From Olleya sp. Hel_I_94 (GTDB lineage: Bacteria > Bacteroidota > Bacteroidia > Flavobacteriales > Flavobacteriaceae), in contig NZ_VISI01000002.1 of NCBI RefSeq assembly GCF_007827365.1, positions 811,001 to 875,000 on the forward strand: a stretch of DNA of 64,000 nucleotides, written 5' to 3'. Shown here piece after piece: positions 62,242 to 64,000 of the stretch. The translations under genes and the position numbers were made by a program. Numbering within the stretch: the stretch's first letter is position 1; every line of letters starts with the position of its first letter. The notes under the pieces are model-generated. The model searched no databases, was not told the DNA's origin, and was given only the letters and a program-made list of their open reading frames with translations.

Positions 62242-62312
62242 AACTTATAGTTTATCAGTTGATATGTTAGTTTATTATATTATCTGTCAAAGATAGTATT
62301 TAAAATTTTTTT

Positions 62313-62332
62313 AATTCGCTTTCGCGGAAATT
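62313..62332 (+). repeat. Third copy of the short TTCGC/GCGGAA hairpin
   Basis: ATTCGC-TTTC-GCGGAAAT forms a 5-6-bp stem, nearly the same as 24301-24318. It lies between the recN stop (62339) and the fabI start (62241), in the opposite orientation to fabI. Confidence 0.45.
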
Positions 62333-62338
62333 TAGCCA

Positions 62339-63991
62339 CTAATTTAATAGTTGTTTAGCATGTGCTATTGCCGAATCTGATAATTGAGTCCCTCCCAACA
62401 TCTGAGCCAATTCTACAACACGCTCATCATAGTCCAATTTAACTAAATTAGTTGTGGTCACTTCATTAACGTCTTCTTTATAAACTTTGTAATGCGTGTT
62501 TCCTTTAGCTGCAATTTGTGGTAAATGGGTAATGCTAAAGACTTGCATTTTAGTACTCATTTGCGACATAATATCTGCCATTTTATTTGAAATTTCTCCT
62601 GAAACACCAGTATCAATCTCGTCAAACATAATACTTGGAAGCTTGACGTATTTTGATAAGATAGACTTAATAGCTAGCATTATTCTTGATAATTCTCCAC
62701 CAGATGCTGCTTTTTTTAACACGTTAAATTGACCACCTTTATTGGCAGAAAATAAGAAGTTTAAATTATCCTTTCCATTATATAAAAACGTTTTGGATGT
62801 TTCTAAGCTTATATTAAACTGTGCATTTGGCATACCTAATTGCGTTAACAAGGCTTCTAATTGTTTTTTTAATTCTGGTATGGCTTTATTACGCTTATCT
62901 GTTATGTTTTTAGCTTCAGTATTTAATAATTTTTCTAAAGCTTTAATTTCTTCTTGCTTATCTATAATATCTTGGTCAGCATTTTCAGTTGCCTCTACTT
63001 TTTTAGATAATGCTTCTCTAATATCTATTAACTCAGTAATAGACTTGACTAGATGCTTTTGCATTAAGTTATTTATGGTCATAAGTTGAGCATTAACAAC
63101 CTCTAGCCTATTTGGATCAGCGTCTAATTTGTCTTCAAAACGTTCGATATCAACCAAAACGTCATCTAAATCAATTAAACTACTAGTAACCCTATCCAAT
63201 AAATCTTGATAAGTATTTGATATTAAAGCCAGTTTTTGAAAGGCTGCTTTAACTTCTCTAAGTGATGTTAAAACACCTGCTTGCTCTTCACTTAAAAGTG
63301 CATTAGCTTCTTCTAGTTTAAGTTGTATAGCTTCTACATTATTTAAAAGTTCATACTCTTCTTCTAGAGTTTCTAACTCGCCTTCTTTTAAATTTGCAGC
63401 AACTAATTCATTTAATAAAAACGAATTATAGTCATGTTCCTTAATTGCTTCAGCCTGAAATTGCTGTAACTGTTTTAGCTGCTTTTGTAATACTTTATGC
63501 TCTTTTAGATGCAGATTATATGCTTCTAAATTAGCTTCGGTACTTGCCAGTGCATCAATAACCTGAAATTGAAATGCGTCATCCACCAACTGTAATGTTT
63601 CGTTTTGCGAATGAATATCAATAAGATGTTCTCCTAAAGCTTGCAAATTAGACAAATTAACAGGCGAGTCGTTTACAAACGCTCTGGATTTACCTGATGG
63701 TAAAATCTCTCGTCTAATAATCGTTTGTGTGTCGTAGTCTAAATCTTGATCCTTAAATAGGTTTTTAAGTTTGTATTTAGAAATATCAAAAGAGGCTTCT
63801 ATTATGCATTTTTTTTCAGGATTACGTAAACTAGATAAGTCAGCTCGTTTACCTAAAATTAATGATAAGCCTCCTAAAAGTATAGATTTACCAGCTCCAG
63901 TTTCTCCTGTAATAATGGTAAACCCATCATTTAAATTAACTTGAAGTTGATCAATTAGTGCGTAATTTTTTATGGTTAATCCAGTAAGCAT
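62339..63991 (-). CDS. recN: DNA repair protein RecN
   Basis: RecN is an SMC-like ATPase that acts early in double-strand break repair. The 550 residues have the P-loop GETGAGKS at 29-36, long coiled coils (about 155-370) and, in the C-terminal head, the signature ASGGELSRIMLAIKSIL (near 430) and Walker B IMFDEIDTGVSGE (near 457). The length is normal for the family. Its start lies 9 bases from the window edge, so the upstream neighbour and promoter cannot be seen. Confidence 0.95.
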   Translation of the reverse strand: MLTGLTIKNYALIDQLQVNLNDGFTIITGETGAGKSILLGGLSLILGKRADLSSLRNPEKKCIIEASFDISKYKLKNLFKDQDLDYDTQTIIRREILPSGKSRAFVNDSPVNLSNLQALGEHLIDIHSQNETLQLVDDAFQFQVIDALASTEANLEAYNLHLKEHKVLQKQLKQLQQFQAEAIKEHDYNSFLLNELVAANLKEGELETLEEEYELLNNVEAIQLKLEEANALLSEEQAGVLTSLREVKAAFQKLALISNTYQDLLDRVTSSLIDLDDVLVDIERFEDKLDADPNRLEVVNAQLMTINNLMQKHLVKSITELIDIREALSKKVEATENADQDIIDKQEEIKALEKLLNTEAKNITDKRNKAIPELKKQLEALLTQLGMPNAQFNISLETSKTFLYNGKDNLNFLFSANKGGQFNVLKKAASGGELSRIMLAIKSILSKYVKLPSIMFDEIDTGVSGEISNKMADIMSQMSTKMQVFSITHLPQIAAKGNTHYKVYKEDVNEVTTTNLVKLDYDERVVELAQMLGGTQLSDSAIAHAKQLLN

Positions 63992-64000
63992 TCTTAAAGT

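Noticed and set aside
1..64000. tRNA, rRNA, tmRNA, CRISPR arrays, insertion sequences, phage or toxin-antitoxin modules
   Set aside because: I looked through the intergenic regions and predicted proteins and recognised none. A covariance-model scan would be needed to exclude small structured RNAs.

Overview
The window looks like chromosomal DNA of a marine-type member of the Flavobacteriaceae (Bacteroidota); the genus cannot be fixed from the sequence alone. The grounds are: AT-rich DNA; almost no Shine-Dalgarno signals; -7 boxes of the Bacteroidota form TAnnTTTG; a secreted protein with a type IX secretion sorting tail; many lipoproteins; a bacillithiol-linked YtxJ; Mqo; and Bacteroidota families such as DUF5686, DUF3857 and RprXY-like regulators.

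Layout. 1-3.2 kb: start of glyA (cut by the window edge), divergent fahA, and a lipoprotein. 3.4-16.8 kb is an accessory stretch entirely on the minus strand: small hypothetical, membrane and secreted proteins, two decayed genes (a DUF1801 remnant and a lipoprotein pseudogene), a YHYH lipoprotein, a beta-lactamase-fold hydrolase and a stand-alone ATP-grasp protein. Between 10.6 and 15.9 kb the genes alternate with copies of one structured repeat whose right edge sits at or near the stop codon of each gene. This gives a cassette-like array, although the integron attC core is not seen.

15.9-22.4 kb: a metabolic island (luciferase-like monooxygenase, aldo/keto reductase, MFS exporter, secreted cyclase, Yellow/MRJP-like protein, cupin) in two transcription units. 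Both units carry the same promoter block, with palindromes GTGAT-N4-ATCA(C/A) at the same distance from the start codon, and a Crp/Fnr regulator lies next door. 22.5-24.1 kb: MarC, a DUF3124 lipoprotein and YtxJ in one operon, divergent from clpB.

24-37.8 kb: mostly housekeeping genes (clpB, mqo, OmpW-like porin, deoC-deoD, smpB), an apparently exported PEP-synthase-like protein, and a DUF5686 outer-membrane protein behind an ECF-sigma-type promoter. 37.9-41.0 kb: a four-gene block (SDR, START-like protein, AraC regulator, membrane protein) bounded on the right by a 27-bp near copy of the 3' end of the DUF5686 gene, in which a Phe-Gly hexamer repeat has expanded. 41-64 kb is ordinary core genome: LysE, YiiX, Pcm, Gfo/Idh/MocA, Hbd, DUF1015, YggS, an exonuclease/GIY-YIG fusion with a probable ATT start, DUF3857, a K+ channel, MiaA, an SGNH protein, an RprXY-like two-component system, CoaE, YbbR, a glycosyltransferase, a T9SS-secreted protein, FabI and RecN.

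No tRNA, rRNA, CRISPR array, insertion sequence or phage genes were recognised.
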